A stretch of 64,000 nt of DNA from Bacteroidota bacterium (GTDB taxonomy: Bacteria > Bacteroidota > Bacteroidia > UBA4408), in the NCBI GenBank assembly GCA_016718805.1, contig JADKCP010000003.1, forward strand, positions 434,001 through 498,000, written 5' to 3'. Within the stretch, counting starts at the first letter, position 1; each line of letters begins with the position of its first letter. Made by a program: the position numbers and the translations under genes. Shown one piece after another: positions 46,456 through 56,797 of the stretch. Below the pieces are notes generated by a model, which was given only the letters and a program-made list of their open reading frames with translations, did not search any database and was not told the origin of the DNA.

Positions 46456-47547
46456 TTGGCGAAGTTAAACTATCTCAACTTAAAACGAAGCTACTTTTTT
46501 GTAACTTTTGCTTTCATAGTATTGTTGAATAATTCGGAAGCTAAGCAACTGGAACAAGATCCTAACTATATCTCAAAATTTAAAACCCGCTTGAATTTCA
46601 GATTGCAAGTCAATCAAAATAATTTTAGGCAAGCAATAAATCCATTGAGTTCATTGGTGTACACAAAAAGTGAATTAAACAATGCTCAACTAAATTACGG
46701 TAGCTACCTTCCTTTCTCGTCGGGCTTTTCATTTAATTTTATGTTTGGAGGTTTTGGAATTGATTTCCGGTTTACCGAAAAATATTTCAATAAAAACAAT
46801 AAACCTGTAACCAATTTTAAAGATTTTAAATTAAATATTGTAGGCAATAAATTGTGCTTTGAAGCATATTACGATCGCTTTAAGCGGAATTATTATTTGC
46901 GTGAAGATAAGCTGTTTTCACCCTTGCCAAATTTTGATTCTCAGATAAGTTCAAGCCATTGGGGACTTAGTATGCGCCTTATTACAAATGCCAGCAGATT
47001 TAGTTATAAAGCAGCTTTTATGCAAAGTGAATTTCAAAAAAAATCGGCTGCAACTTTTTTAGTTTGGTTTGGAACTGAGCAAAATCAATTGCTGCGCCCA
47101 CAAGGATTATTTGTTGATACAACTGTAAAAAGATACTACGAAAATTTACAACAGCTTACAAAGCTTCGTCAGCAAGCATGGTTTGTGTTGCCCGGTTTTG
47201 CCGGAAATATTGTGTATCAACAATTTTATTTTGCAACTTCAGTGTATGTTGGAAGCGGGCCACAGTTTAATAAGCAATACACCGACACAGCAGTATTTCG
47301 AAAAGTAAACTTGCCATTTATGTCGAAGGCAAGAGGCAGTTTGGGAATAAACGGGAAGACGGTGTATACCGGAGTATTTGCGAATGTGGATTATACCCGA
47401 AGCACCTTTCAAACTTTGAAGAGTGAATATTTTAATTACAAAATGGGCGTGTTTCTAGGTGTTCGATTAATAAAGCAAACGAAGACCAAAGCTGAGAAAC
47501 AGGAAGAGAAACGTAAATTAAAAGAAGATAAAAATCGACGAGCTTAG
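46456..47547 (+). CDS. DUF4421-like outer-membrane beta-barrel protein
   Basis: 363 residues. A signal peptide (about residues 1-29, cleaved near NSEA) is followed by alternating hydrophobic/aromatic strands typical of an outer-membrane barrel. The segment RFSYKAAFMQSEFQKKSAATFLVWFG resembles the DUF4421 family core, and GGFGIDFRF and FCFEAYYDRF-like strands fit as well. The C-terminus is a charged tail (KAEKQEEKRKLKEDKNRRA). The start is probably TTG at 46456, since the next in-frame upstream triplet is a stop two codons away and no ATG precedes the signal peptide; ATT at 46453 is a less likely alternative. Function is unknown. It diverges from the acyltransferase gene. Confidence 0.7.
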   Translation: MAKLNYLNLKRSYFFVTFAFIVLLNNSEAKQLEQDPNYISKFKTRLNFRLQVNQNNFRQAINPLSSLVYTKSELNNAQLNYGSYLPFSSGFSFNFMFGGFGIDFRFTEKYFNKNNKPVTNFKDFKLNIVGNKLCFEAYYDRFKRNYYLREDKLFSPLPNFDSQISSSHWGLSMRLITNASRFSYKAAFMQSEFQKKSAATFLVWFGTEQNQLLRPQGLFVDTTVKRYYENLQQLTKLRQQAWFVLPGFAGNIVYQQFYFATSVYVGSGPQFNKQYTDTAVFRKVNLPFMSKARGSLGINGKTVYTGVFANVDYTRSTFQTLKSEYFNYKMGVFLGVRLIKQTKTKAEKQEEKRKLKEDKNRRA

Positions 47548-47616
47548 TTGGTTAACTTGATAAAGTCTACCTAAAATGCTACGCTAGAATTAGCCCAATA
47601 ACCTCACTTTTGCTGA

Positions 47617-50481
47617 TTAATAAGTAGCGATATCTTTTTCTTTCAATTCAATAATTTCTCCCAAAGATTTTAATTTCAGCAAATCTATTTTCGATTTATC
47701 GCCATAGATAGTTATCAAAAGCGGCTTCGATTTAAGGTTTGCTTCGTAATAGGCTAACATCTTTTCAAAGTTCAGATCTTTTATCGACTCGTATTCATTT
47801 GATTTGGGATCCTTGCTAAAGCCTTTTAACTTCAGTAATTCAACAGTTTCAGTTAAATCGCGCTGATTCGGATAAGAAGTTGTTAAACTACTATTGATGT
47901 AATTTTTAAAGGCAGGAATTCGTTCAGGATATTCAGGCATCTTGTTTATAATGTTTAGCATCACATCTATTGATTCGTTCGTTTTATCTGCCTGACAGCC
48001 TACAAACGAAGTAAATAAAATGGGTTTAGAAGCCAAAATTGGTTTTGTAAAACGACCTCCGGCAGTATAAGCCAACGAGCGGTATTCGCGAATTTCTTGA
48101 AGTATAAGTCCAGAAAAGCTACCTCCCATGTAGTGTCCTAAAAGACTAAGCTTAGCATCATCTGCCGAATTATAGGTACTACCTAATGCTGAAAAATAAA
48201 TTTGATTTTGACGCGATTTGGAACTATTTACCAAATAAATTTTTGTTTTTTCAATAGGTTGGTTGTTTAGTTCGGTCAATACAGCTTTACCTTTATTACC
48301 TGCTAATTGATTCTTTTTAGCTGCTTCAATAAGCTGTTGTACATCAGCATTTCCGCAGTAATGAAAGCTTGCCGAATAACTTACAGCTTCACTAATCAAT
48401 TGCAAAAGTTTGGATGCATTCCAACTTTTAACTTCACTTAAGGAAGCACGTTTTTTATAGGGCGATTCGTTTCCATACAAAGCATAACTGCGCAGTACAA
48501 GTCCCATTGTTGCAGGATCTTTTTGTTCCGATTCTTGATCTGCTTTCATGCCTTCGGTTAAATTTTTCATGGCTTCTTTGGCAGCTTCAGGTGCTTTTAG
48601 CAAAGCCGAGCAAAGTTCCATGGCACGTTCCATGTTTTTTTCATCTCCAATAATGCTAACACTAAAAAAGTCGTCTTCAGCAGTAAATTCAAGTGTTGTA
48701 TTTATTTTAGCCAATTCAGATTTAAAGCTTTCGAGTGTCATTCCTTTAGGATAACATTCATTTAAAAGCTGCGCAGCTAAACTTAAATTAGGAATTAAAT
48801 GGGTGCCTGCATAATAGTTAATGTTTAATGAAGCTATATTATTATACCTGTTGGGCAAGGAATAAAAGCTTGATCCATTTCCCAAATCATGAAATCCAAA
48901 ACCAGCGTTCAAATCTAAAAAGCGAGGAGTTACCGTAGCATCTTTTATTTCTTCAAACTGTTTTGCAAACTTCGATTTTTCAGTTTGTGTAGTCACAGCA
49001 GGCTTAAATCCCGGTTTTTCGAGTTGGTCTTTTTTAGGAAACCCGGTTTTCGATTGAAGGGAGTAATGTGGACGAGCATAGTATTTTTTAGCAACCGCCA
49101 TTACATCGGCCTTGGTTAGTTTGCTTAGCTTTTCAGGATAAGCCAACACATCGTTCCAGGTTTTTTTGGTAGTAAATAGGTCGATCATTTCTAATCCTCT
49201 ACTCTCAGGATCTTCCATGTTTTGCTTGTAATTTTTGATCAACTCATTTTTAGAATTTTCTAAAAAGGCATCCGAAAAATTTCCATTGATAATACTGTCG
49301 AGTTGCGCAAATACTAACTTTTCAGCTTTGCCAAACGATTCTCCAACTATTTTTGGAACAATAATTAGTAATTCGGCACCATCGTCGTTCAAGTGAAAAC
49401 TTTGTGCAAAGGCAGCTAACAGCTTTCCGTTTTGTTGCAGCTTATTTAATAAACCGGTTTCGTTATCATTAAATAACAAGGAATTGCAAAGCTCTAACGC
49501 AACTTCATCAGGGTGCGAAGTAGGTATACTTTTAAAACCAACCAAATCAACTTTTACAGGAGTTACGCGTAATTTGGTAACAATGTTTTTGCTAAATACA
49601 TAAGGAGTTGGGGCAACAAATTCGGGAACATTTCCTTTCTGTAATTTTCCGAATTTTTCGTTAATCAGCGGAATCGCAGCATCAGCATTAAAATTTCCTA
49701 CTAAAAAAAGTGCCATGTTATTGGCCACATAATAGTTTTTAAAAAATTCGTAAATCCTGTCAATGGGTGGGTTTTTAAGGTGTTCGGTGCTACCCAAAGA
49801 AGTTTGTGTTCCATAAGGATGTGTTGGATACAAACTCTTTTGCAATTCGGTAATTAATTTGAATTGAAAATTATCGGAAGCTCGGTTTTTTTCTTCGTAC
49901 ACCACTTCCAGCTCCGACTGAAAAGAGCGAAATACCGGATTTATAAAGCGATGTGAATATAGTTCCAACCATTTTTCCATTTGTTCGCCAGGAAATGAAT
50001 TGTGATACACCGTCATATCTGGTGCTGTAAATGCATTAATTGAAGTACCACCTATTGAACTTAGCAAGGTATGAAATTCAGTGGGCAAGCCATATTTACC
50101 TGCCTCCATGGCTTGTTGATTGATTCTTAGTTTAATTGCTTTTCGCTGTGTTTCATCCGAAGTTTTTTTGAGCTCTTGGTATAAAAAAGTGATGCTGTCT
50201 AAAAAAGGCTTTTCTTTTTCATAATCAATGGTACCCATGGTAGTGGTTCCTTTAAACAAAAGATGTTCAAGATAATGCGCTAATCCGGTAGCATCAGCAG
50301 GATCGTTTTTTGAACCGGCATGTACTGCAACCGCCCCAAAAGTAGTTGTAGCGTAAGGATCGGGTAGGAGGTATACTTTAAATCCATTGTCTAATGTATA
50401 AGATTTAAGTTGTAAGTAATCTTGTGCTTCTGCCGAAAGGCAAAACACTAAGAACAAAATGGAAAGCGTTTTTCTTAGCAT
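47617..50481 (-). CDS. Periplasmic M16 (insulinase-like) zinc peptidase
   Basis: 954 residues: signal peptide MLRKTLSILFLVFCLSAEAQ, then an M16 N-domain with the inverted zinc motif HYLEH (in GLAHYLEHLLFKGTTTMGT), where the two His bind zinc and Glu is catalytic. A downstream zinc-ligand segment VVYEEKNRASDNF follows, then a repeat of M16 domains (FVGCQADKTNESIDVMLNII) in which the HxxEH is absent, as usual for the inactive half. This is the double-length pitrilysin-like arrangement. It probably cleaves peptides in the periplasm or outer envelope. It runs parallel to the acyl-CoA ligase gene, 48 bp downstream of it. Confidence 0.93.
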   Translation of the reverse strand: MLRKTLSILFLVFCLSAEAQDYLQLKSYTLDNGFKVYLLPDPYATTTFGAVAVHAGSKNDPADATGLAHYLEHLLFKGTTTMGTIDYEKEKPFLDSITFLYQELKKTSDETQRKAIKLRINQQAMEAGKYGLPTEFHTLLSSIGGTSINAFTAPDMTVYHNSFPGEQMEKWLELYSHRFINPVFRSFQSELEVVYEEKNRASDNFQFKLITELQKSLYPTHPYGTQTSLGSTEHLKNPPIDRIYEFFKNYYVANNMALFLVGNFNADAAIPLINEKFGKLQKGNVPEFVAPTPYVFSKNIVTKLRVTPVKVDLVGFKSIPTSHPDEVALELCNSLLFNDNETGLLNKLQQNGKLLAAFAQSFHLNDDGAELLIIVPKIVGESFGKAEKLVFAQLDSIINGNFSDAFLENSKNELIKNYKQNMEDPESRGLEMIDLFTTKKTWNDVLAYPEKLSKLTKADVMAVAKKYYARPHYSLQSKTGFPKKDQLEKPGFKPAVTTQTEKSKFAKQFEEIKDATVTPRFLDLNAGFGFHDLGNGSSFYSLPNRYNNIASLNINYYAGTHLIPNLSLAAQLLNECYPKGMTLESFKSELAKINTTLEFTAEDDFFSVSIIGDEKNMERAMELCSALLKAPEAAKEAMKNLTEGMKADQESEQKDPATMGLVLRSYALYGNESPYKKRASLSEVKSWNASKLLQLISEAVSYSASFHYCGNADVQQLIEAAKKNQLAGNKGKAVLTELNNQPIEKTKIYLVNSSKSRQNQIYFSALGSTYNSADDAKLSLLGHYMGGSFSGLILQEIREYRSLAYTAGGRFTKPILASKPILFTSFVGCQADKTNESIDVMLNIINKMPEYPERIPAFKNYINSSLTTSYPNQRDLTETVELLKLKGFSKDPKSNEYESIKDLNFEKMLAYYEANLKSKPLLITIYGDKSKIDLLKLKSLGEIIELKEKDIATY

Positions 50482-50529
50482 AATTTATACTTATTAAATG
50501 AAATTGAAGAATACCGGTCGGTGATTGAA

Positions 50530-52298
50530 TCAGCTATTTTTACCGTAAATTTTTTCAACCAGAACTTTATATTTTTCAAGAATAAATTTCCTTTTTAATT
50601 TTAAAGTTGGAGTTAATTCACCGCTTTTAATACTCCATTCGCTAGCTATCAATTCAATTTTTTTCACCTGTTCCCATTTGCCGAATTCCTGATTGTAGAG
50701 TTCTATGTCTTCTTGAATTCGTGCAATTACTTCGGCCTTTGCAATCATGTCTTCGTTTGATGATACAGCTATACCTTTGCGTTCGCACCATTCTTTTAAA
50801 AATACGAATGCCGGTTGTATCAAAGCAGCCGGAAAGTTTTTTCCTTCACCTATAACCATTACTTGTTCAATAAATTTCGATTCTTTAAATTTATTTTCTA
50901 GCAATTGTGGAGCAACATATTTACCTCCTGAAGTTTAAAAATTTCTTTTTTTCTATCGGTGATTTTTAAGAAATCGGTATTTACAATTTCTCCAATATCT
51001 CCTGTGTGAAACCATCCCTCTTTATCAATTACATCGGCAGTTAAATCGGGTCTTTTGTAATAGCCCAACATCACACTCGGGCTCTTAATTAATATCTCTC
51101 CATCTTCAGCAATTTTTACCTGAACGCTATTTATTGCACGTCCTACAGAGCCAAACATAACGCCGTTATTTTTTTCGCAATTTACCGAAACAACTACTGC
51201 GGTTTCGGTAAGTCCATATCCTTCCATTACAGGAATTTTAGCAGCCATAAATACACGTGCTAAACGAGGTTGCAGAGGTGCACTACCTGAGGCTATTGCT
51301 TTTACATTACCGCCCAATGCTTCACGCCATTTTGTGAAAATAAGTTTGTTGGCTATTTTCAGCTGTAATTCATACCACCAGCCATTTGCACCATTTAATT
51401 CAAAACGTAATCCTAAGGATACTGCCCAAAAGAATAAAGCCTTTTTAATTCCTTTTTGTTCCGAACCTTTGGCAATAATTCTATCGTACACTTTTTCAAT
51501 CAAACGGGGCACTGCTGCAAAAATATCGGGTTTTACTTCGCGTATGTTTTCACCAATGGTATCCATCGATTCGGCATAATAAATAGATACTCCGGTAATT
51601 TGATACAAGTATGTAAGCATGCGTTCGTACACATGGCAAAGAGGTAAAAAGCTTAATGCTTTTGCATCGTTTCCTACAGGTAAACGTTCCACGCAATTTT
51701 TTGCATTGCTCATCATATTTTTATGCGAAATCATCGCACCCTTTGGATTTCCCGTAGTTCCCGAAGTATAAATAATGGTAGCTAAATCATCCTCAGCAAC
51801 TGCATTCATTCTTGCTTTCACTTCATCTATGCGTGCCTTATTACCAAGTTCCAACAAGCTTGACCAATGCGTAATTCCATCTATCTTATTAAAACTGTAA
51901 ATTCCTTTAAGGCTTGAAACATCCTTTTTTACAGCATTTACTTTAGCAAGTATTTCAGTATCGGATACAAAAACGTAACGTACTTCAGCATCATTAAAAA
52001 TAAACTTGTAATCGTTTTCTGATACTGTTGGATAAACCGGACAAACAATTCCTCCCACTTGTCCGATGCCTATATCCATGATGTTCCACTCAGGTCGGTT
52101 ATTGCTGATGATGGCAATTTTATCGCCGGGTTGTATGCCTAGTTCTAGCAATCCCAAACTTATTTTGTTGGCTAAATCAATGTATTCCTGTGTCGAAATA
52201 CAAGTCCATTTTCCATCGGCTTTGCTGGCAAGTGCATCCTTTTGCGGAAAATGCTCGAGTTGATAATACGGACAATCAAACAAACGTGTAGCTTCCAT
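50530..52298 (-). pseudogene. Long-chain fatty acid-CoA ligase (AMP-forming), one frameshift
   Basis: From the ATG at 52298 the frame shows the AMP-binding signature IYTSGTTGNPKGAMISHKN, GYGLTETAVVVS, GWFHTGDIGEI and ITDRKKEIFK, and then stops at 50898. At about 50935 the sequence reads AAACTTCAGGAGG, where the family (KEIFKTSGGKYVAPQ) requires AAAACTTCAGGAGG. Adding one A restores LLENKFKESKFIEQVMVIGE and the intact C-terminal domain to 50530. Total length is one short of a multiple of three. The gene would activate fatty acids to acyl-CoA at the inner membrane (COG1022 type, 589 residues when repaired). The lesion is in an A-run, so a sequencing error is a real possibility. Confidence 0.88.
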
Positions 52299-52567
52299 AA
52301 AAATTCTTTTAAATGTTACACTCTATTTTTTCTGTAAATTTAATAAAGCATTGGCTAAAACCTAATTTGAAAAGCAATTTACGATGTTCGAATTAAGCTA
52401 TTCCTACTTTCTAAGATAAGTTGCTAATGTAAATTCAGGATTAATGCTAAAGTTAGGAATAGTAGATTTCTAAAGACTTAGAAAGGTTTTAGCAAAATGA
52501 AAATACCTGCTTGAATAGCTATGATGTTCAGAAAAAGTACCAGCTATTTTGAAATTTCAATCCCATT

Positions 52568-54352
52568 TTAAACCTCCAAATCCAATTGCTTACGTAAGGT
52601 TTCAATGGCTGGATTGATGGACATCATGTACTTAAACTTTTCGATGTTAGTGTAAGGCTTTTTTTCAATGCCTTCCTTTTTGTTGAGTATGCTAATTACC
52701 TGAATTTCCTGGTTCATTAATTCCTTACGGAGATGCCCAAGCAAATCAATTTTTTCGCGGTTAAATTCATCTTCCTGCACTTTATTATCGAGGCAAAATT
52801 CAATCACAAAATTATCCGTCAACTTTGGTTTGTAAGTGCTGAGCGTGCTGTAGAAATTTACTTTACCGGATGCATTGATTTTTTGAGCAAAATTTTTCCA
52901 ACTTAGTTCCAAAGCTTCCTGACTAAACAATTTTTTGTTGGGATCGGTTTTTTCTTCACCGCTTTGCTCAGTAACAACAGTAGTGCTAACTTGCTTGTTA
53001 GCTTGGGTAAATTTTGATATAGAAAAACTAGGAATCGCAGGAGAAAGCTTTGGCTTTAGCTCTTTAACAGGAAGCGATTCAGGTAGTGGGTTTGTGCTTA
53101 GGGTTTCTGATTTAACTGTAGCATCAACAGTGGCAGCGGGCGCAGCGGCACTAGCAGGTGCAACCAGGGCAGTAGTTGGAGAACTATTTGAAGGGGCTGA
53201 AATAGCTACCTTTTGCTCTATGCCATCATTTTTTTTTTCAGCCTCGTGGCTGTTTTTCAGTAATTGTTGACTACATAATTGCATTAAACTCAGCTCGACC
53301 AGCAAGCGTTGATTTTTGCTTACCTTGTACTTGTAGTCGGCATTGTTTAAAGTGTTGAGCCCATTTATTAAAAACACGAGCGAACATTTTTGAGTTTGTT
53401 CTTTGTATTTTTCGCGAATAGTAGTACCTACTTCCAACAATTGCAATGTGGCGCTATCCTTACTTACCAGCAAATTGCGGTAATGTTCGGCAAGTCCATT
53501 TATAAAATTATGGCCATCAAAACCATTGTTAAGTACTTCGTTATACAAAAGCAAACTTTCGGAAATATTCTCGGCCAAAATAAAATCGGTCATCTTAAAA
53601 TAGTAATCGTAATCTAAAATATTCAGATTGTCGATTACTGCTTTGTAAGTGATGCTATTGCCGGCGAAACTCACAATTTGATCAAACATACTTAAAGCAT
53701 CACGTAAAGCACCATCAGCTTTTTGAGCAATAATGTGTAAACCATCCGTTTCGGCGCTTATGTTTTCGCTTTTGGCAATAAAGGCTAAGTGATTTGCGAT
53801 GTCTTCAATTTGAATACGGTTAAAATCAAATATCTGACAACGCGATAAAATAGTAGGAATAATTTTGTGCTTTTCGGTAGTTGCTAAAATAAAAATAGCG
53901 TGTGCAGGCGGCTCTTCCAAGGTCTTTAAAAATGCGTTAAAGGCCTGGTTACTCAACATGTGCACCTCGTCAATAATGTACACTTTAAATTGTCCGAGTT
54001 GAGGAGCAAATCGTACCTGATCTACCAAATTACGGATATCGTCTACGGAGTTATTGGAAGCAGCATCGAGCTCGTGCACATTCAACGATTGCCCATTGTT
54101 AAACGATACACAACTTTCGCAGGTATCACAAGCTTCAACTTGCTCGGTTAAGTTAAAACAGTTGATGGTTTTAGCTAGAATTCTGGCACAAGTAGTTTTA
54201 CCCACACCACGTGGACCGCAAAATAAAAATGCTTGTGCCAGGTGCTTGTTTTTAATGGCATTTTGTAGGGTATTGGTTATATGCATTTGCCCAACCACCG
54301 TATGAAAGGTTGCCGGGCGATACTTACGAGCCGATACGATAAACTGATCCAT
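52568..54352 (-). CDS. dnaX: DNA polymerase III gamma/tau subunit
   Basis: 594 residues. The clamp-loader ATPase core has KYRPATFHTVVGQ, Walker A GPRGVGKTTCARIL, a zinc-binding CxxC module (ACDTCESC), Walker B IIDEVHMLSNQAFNAFLKTLEEPP and the SRC motif in LSRCQIFDFNR. A low-complexity Ala/Ser/Pro linker (about residues 370-460) leads to a C-terminal domain of tau type, so the full-length tau is made. I see no A-rich slippery sequence with a nearby stop, hence no obvious programmed gamma product. It loads the sliding clamp and links polymerase and helicase at the fork. It starts at the ATG at 54350-54352. Confidence 0.95.
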   Translation of the reverse strand: MDQFIVSARKYRPATFHTVVGQMHITNTLQNAIKNKHLAQAFLFCGPRGVGKTTCARILAKTINCFNLTEQVEACDTCESCVSFNNGQSLNVHELDAASNNSVDDIRNLVDQVRFAPQLGQFKVYIIDEVHMLSNQAFNAFLKTLEEPPAHAIFILATTEKHKIIPTILSRCQIFDFNRIQIEDIANHLAFIAKSENISAETDGLHIIAQKADGALRDALSMFDQIVSFAGNSITYKAVIDNLNILDYDYYFKMTDFILAENISESLLLYNEVLNNGFDGHNFINGLAEHYRNLLVSKDSATLQLLEVGTTIREKYKEQTQKCSLVFLINGLNTLNNADYKYKVSKNQRLLVELSLMQLCSQQLLKNSHEAEKKNDGIEQKVAISAPSNSSPTTALVAPASAAAPAATVDATVKSETLSTNPLPESLPVKELKPKLSPAIPSFSISKFTQANKQVSTTVVTEQSGEEKTDPNKKLFSQEALELSWKNFAQKINASGKVNFYSTLSTYKPKLTDNFVIEFCLDNKVQEDEFNREKIDLLGHLRKELMNQEIQVISILNKKEGIEKKPYTNIEKFKYMMSINPAIETLRKQLDLEV

Positions 54353-54583
54353 TAATTTTTAAAATTATTGAGGGCAAATATAAAGCAAAAGCTACTTGAT
54401 AAAGTAGGATGGGATATTTTGTTGAAAAGAAATTTATTTTTTTTTGAAATTACTAGCAGTCTTGATTTTCCTACCTACCCTTAGCTTGGCCGGAGAAATG
54501 GAAGGCAGTATCTTTCTTTTCGAACAAGCAAAAAGAAAAAAATGATGAATTAAAAATTAAACTTCAACGATAAACTCAATCGC

Positions 54584-55867
54584 CTAGTTTAACAAAGCAT
54601 GAATTTTATCTCGCAATATTTTTCTCTCTGGAGCCGATTGACTAAGCTGCATTGCCGTTTCAAAGTTTTTCTTTGCCTCAACACTATTCAATAATAACGC
54701 ATTAATTTCGCCTAATAGACTGTGATACAGATAAAAGTTATGCATTTTTTTATCCTCTGCAAGCATTGTTAATTGTTGCTTAGCCGCTAATGCTCCTTCC
54801 ACTTGAAGCAGGGCCACAACCTTATTCAACTCAGCTACCGGAGATGGAGCAATTTTACAAAGCCAATTGTATAAATCTAAAATTCTAAGCCAATTTGTTT
54901 TTTCAAAATTTGGAGCAATACAATGCTCGTATGCAATTGCAGCCTCTAAATGATAGGAGGTAATGGCATCGCCAAAAGCAGCTTGGTTCATATACTCATT
55001 GCCTCTTGCTATCAGTTCAAAATTCCAGGTACTGCGATCTTGTACAGGCAATAAAATTATTTCACCTGTTGCAGAAATTCTACTCTCGCTGCGTGCTGCG
55101 TGAAAACACATCAAAGCCATTAAGGCATAACATTGCGGCAATTGAGTTCTTTTATTTTCGAGCAGCAATTTACAAAGCAACATGGCTTCGTCAATCAAGT
55201 CTTTTCTTATTAGTTCGTTTGAATGAGTCGAACTATATCCTTCGTTAAACAATAAGTAAATTGAATTTAAAACGGCTTCTGTTCTATTTTGCAATTCGTC
55301 ATTTGAAGGAATTGCGAATTTTATTTTTTGTTCACGAAAAAACTCTTTTGTTCGGTACAACCTTTTAGAAACGGTATCTTCGGAAGTAAGAAAAGTTTTT
55401 GCAATTTCAGCTGTACTAAATCCGCACAGTGTTTTAAGTATAAGGGTTATTTGATTTTCGGTCGAAATTTCTGCATGACAGCAGGCAAACATCATGCGCA
55501 ACATATCGTCTTGTACCAAATCTTCGTTCCATAATTTATCCATTGTACTTGCTAATGTATACTCCGAAGTGAGCAACATGCGCTCGCTATCGTTAAAATC
55601 ATAATTGCGCGAATACTTATTTTTGCGCACTACATCAATGGCTTTGTTTTTTGCCACTTTGAATAACCAGGCAGATGGATTTTCAGGAACTCCTTTAAAT
55701 TTCCATAGTTGAATAGCATCCATAAAAGTTTGTTGCACTACGTCTTCGGCAGTTTCCAAATTTTCGGGACCAAATATTTTTGTTAAAACAGAAACCATCT
55801 TTCCCGATTCATGCCGGAAAAGATGGTCGGTGAGTTGATTGATGCTGGCTGGTTTTTCCAAGTTCAA
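54584..55867 (-). CDS. ECF42-like RNA polymerase sigma factor with C-terminal TPR-like extension
   Basis: 427 residues, much longer than a plain ECF sigma. Region 2 (TAEDVVQQTFMDAIQLWKFKGVPENPSAWLFKVAKNKAIDVVRK) and region 4 (LILKTLCGFSTAEIAKTFLTSEDTVSKRLYRTKEFF) are clear. A helical C-terminal domain follows (YLLFNEGYSSTHS, EAMLLCKLLL, ALMALMCFHAARSESR, AAIAYEHC, NWLRILDLYNWL, AELNKVVAL). This is the ECF42/SigJ-like layout, a group known to sit beside YciI/DGPF genes, as here. No anti-sigma factor is visible; control probably comes through the C-terminal domain. The start is uncertain: TTG at 55867 or 55861, with no ATG upstream of region 2 in frame. Confidence 0.88.
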   Translation of the reverse strand: MNLEKPASINQLTDHLFRHESGKMVSVLTKIFGPENLETAEDVVQQTFMDAIQLWKFKGVPENPSAWLFKVAKNKAIDVVRKNKYSRNYDFNDSERMLLTSEYTLASTMDKLWNEDLVQDDMLRMMFACCHAEISTENQITLILKTLCGFSTAEIAKTFLTSEDTVSKRLYRTKEFFREQKIKFAIPSNDELQNRTEAVLNSIYLLFNEGYSSTHSNELIRKDLIDEAMLLCKLLLENKRTQLPQCYALMALMCFHAARSESRISATGEIILLPVQDRSTWNFELIARGNEYMNQAAFGDAITSYHLEAAIAYEHCIAPNFEKTNWLRILDLYNWLCKIAPSPVAELNKVVALLQVEGALAAKQQLTMLAEDKKMHNFYLYHSLLGEINALLLNSVEAKKNFETAMQLSQSAPERKILRDKIHALLN

Positions 55868-55999
55868 AAAATCGAATAAATAAGCTACTCAAAAACAAGC
55901 ACAAATATTAATTCTGCTTTATTCCTCTAAAATTAATTACCTGCTGCAAATAGTTTAGAAAATGCAATGCACTTTACAAAGCAGGCAGGCAACGAGGTA

Positions 56000-56347
56000 T
56001 TACATTGCAAGTTCTTTAATTTCTCTTACTTCTACCGTACCATCGTGCTCTAAAATAGGGCATTCCATCGATATTTCAACGGCTTCTTCGTAAGAAGCAG
56101 CATGGCATAATAGATAACCACCTACTAGTTCTTTGCCTTCCATATACGGGCCATCGCTAATAACTTTTTTTGTACCGCTTACCATTTTACCGCTATTGGC
56201 CAATGGTTGCGCCCCAATTAATTTACCTTGCTCTTTTAAATTGCCCATCCACTGCATCCATTTTTGCATGTGTGCTTGCCATTTCTCCGGCGATTGTTGA
56301 GCTGATTGCGCATCGCCACCTCTAAATATTAATAAGTATTCTGCCAT
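56000..56347 (-). CDS. YciI family (DGPF domain) protein
   Basis: 115 residues with the family start MAEYLLIFRGGDA, the helical QAHMQKWMQWMGNLKEQGKL, and the DGPF-type signature SDGPYMEGKELVGGYLLC followed by EAVEISMECPILEHDGTVEVREI. YciI/DGPF proteins form ferredoxin-like dimers; their reaction is not established. This family is the characteristic neighbour of ECF42 sigma factors. It lies 132 bp upstream of the sigma gene and 14 bp downstream of the VOC gene, so it is likely part of the same operon. It starts at the ATG at 56345-56347. Confidence 0.9.
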   Translation of the reverse strand: MAEYLLIFRGGDAQSAQQSPEKWQAHMQKWMQWMGNLKEQGKLIGAQPLANSGKMVSGTKKVISDGPYMEGKELVGGYLLCHAASYEEAVEISMECPILEHDGTVEVREIKELAM

Positions 56348-56361
56348 AAATTTTTTATTAT

Positions 56362-56742
56362 TTATTTGTTTGAATGTAGTCCAATAGAATTGCCTTCTGT
56401 ATCAGTAAAAAATGCCATAAACCCATTAGGACCTAAACTCGTTTTGGGCATTGTTATTTCTCCACCGGCTTTGGTAACTTTTGCCAATACAGTCTTTAAA
56501 TCAGGATTCGCATTTAAATAAATTTTTGCACCCGATTTACTGGGCTTGTGCATTTTACTTTGGCACAGACCGCCATTGGCTTTACCGCTTTTTGGTTCGG
56601 ATGGGAAAAAAGCCATTTGCATACCCATCATTTCCATTTCGGGCATTTTAATTCCTAAAATAGTTTCGTAAAACTTTTTGGCTCGTTTGATATCTTTCAC
56701 AGAGATTTCAAACCAATTAAGTGAATTTTCTTTTGAAGTCAT
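56362..56742 (-). CDS. VOC (glyoxalase-fold) family protein, second copy
   Basis: 126 residues, a near twin of the VOC protein at 945-1325 (about 15 differences, spread along the protein; the C-terminal segment FMAFFTDTEGNSIGLHS is identical). The substrate is unknown. It sits between the YciI and DinB-like genes in the ECF42 cluster, with 14 bp to YciI. VOC and YciI proteins are frequent ECF42 partners. It starts at the ATG at 56740-56742. Confidence 0.87.
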   Translation of the reverse strand: MTSKENSLNWFEISVKDIKRAKKFYETILGIKMPEMEMMGMQMAFFPSEPKSGKANGGLCQSKMHKPSKSGAKIYLNANPDLKTVLAKVTKAGGEITMPKTSLGPNGFMAFFTDTEGNSIGLHSNK

Positions 56743-56797
56743 GTCAATACTTTTTTATAATTAATACTTGAAACGTTTGTTTTAAAATTATACAGCC

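Noticed and set aside
50530..50904. Independent small gene downstream of the acyl-CoA ligase
   Set aside because: It is the C-terminal domain of the ligase in the shifted frame.
52568..54352. Programmed frameshift producing a gamma form of DnaX
   Set aside because: I could not find an A-rich slippery run followed by a close stop in the linker region.
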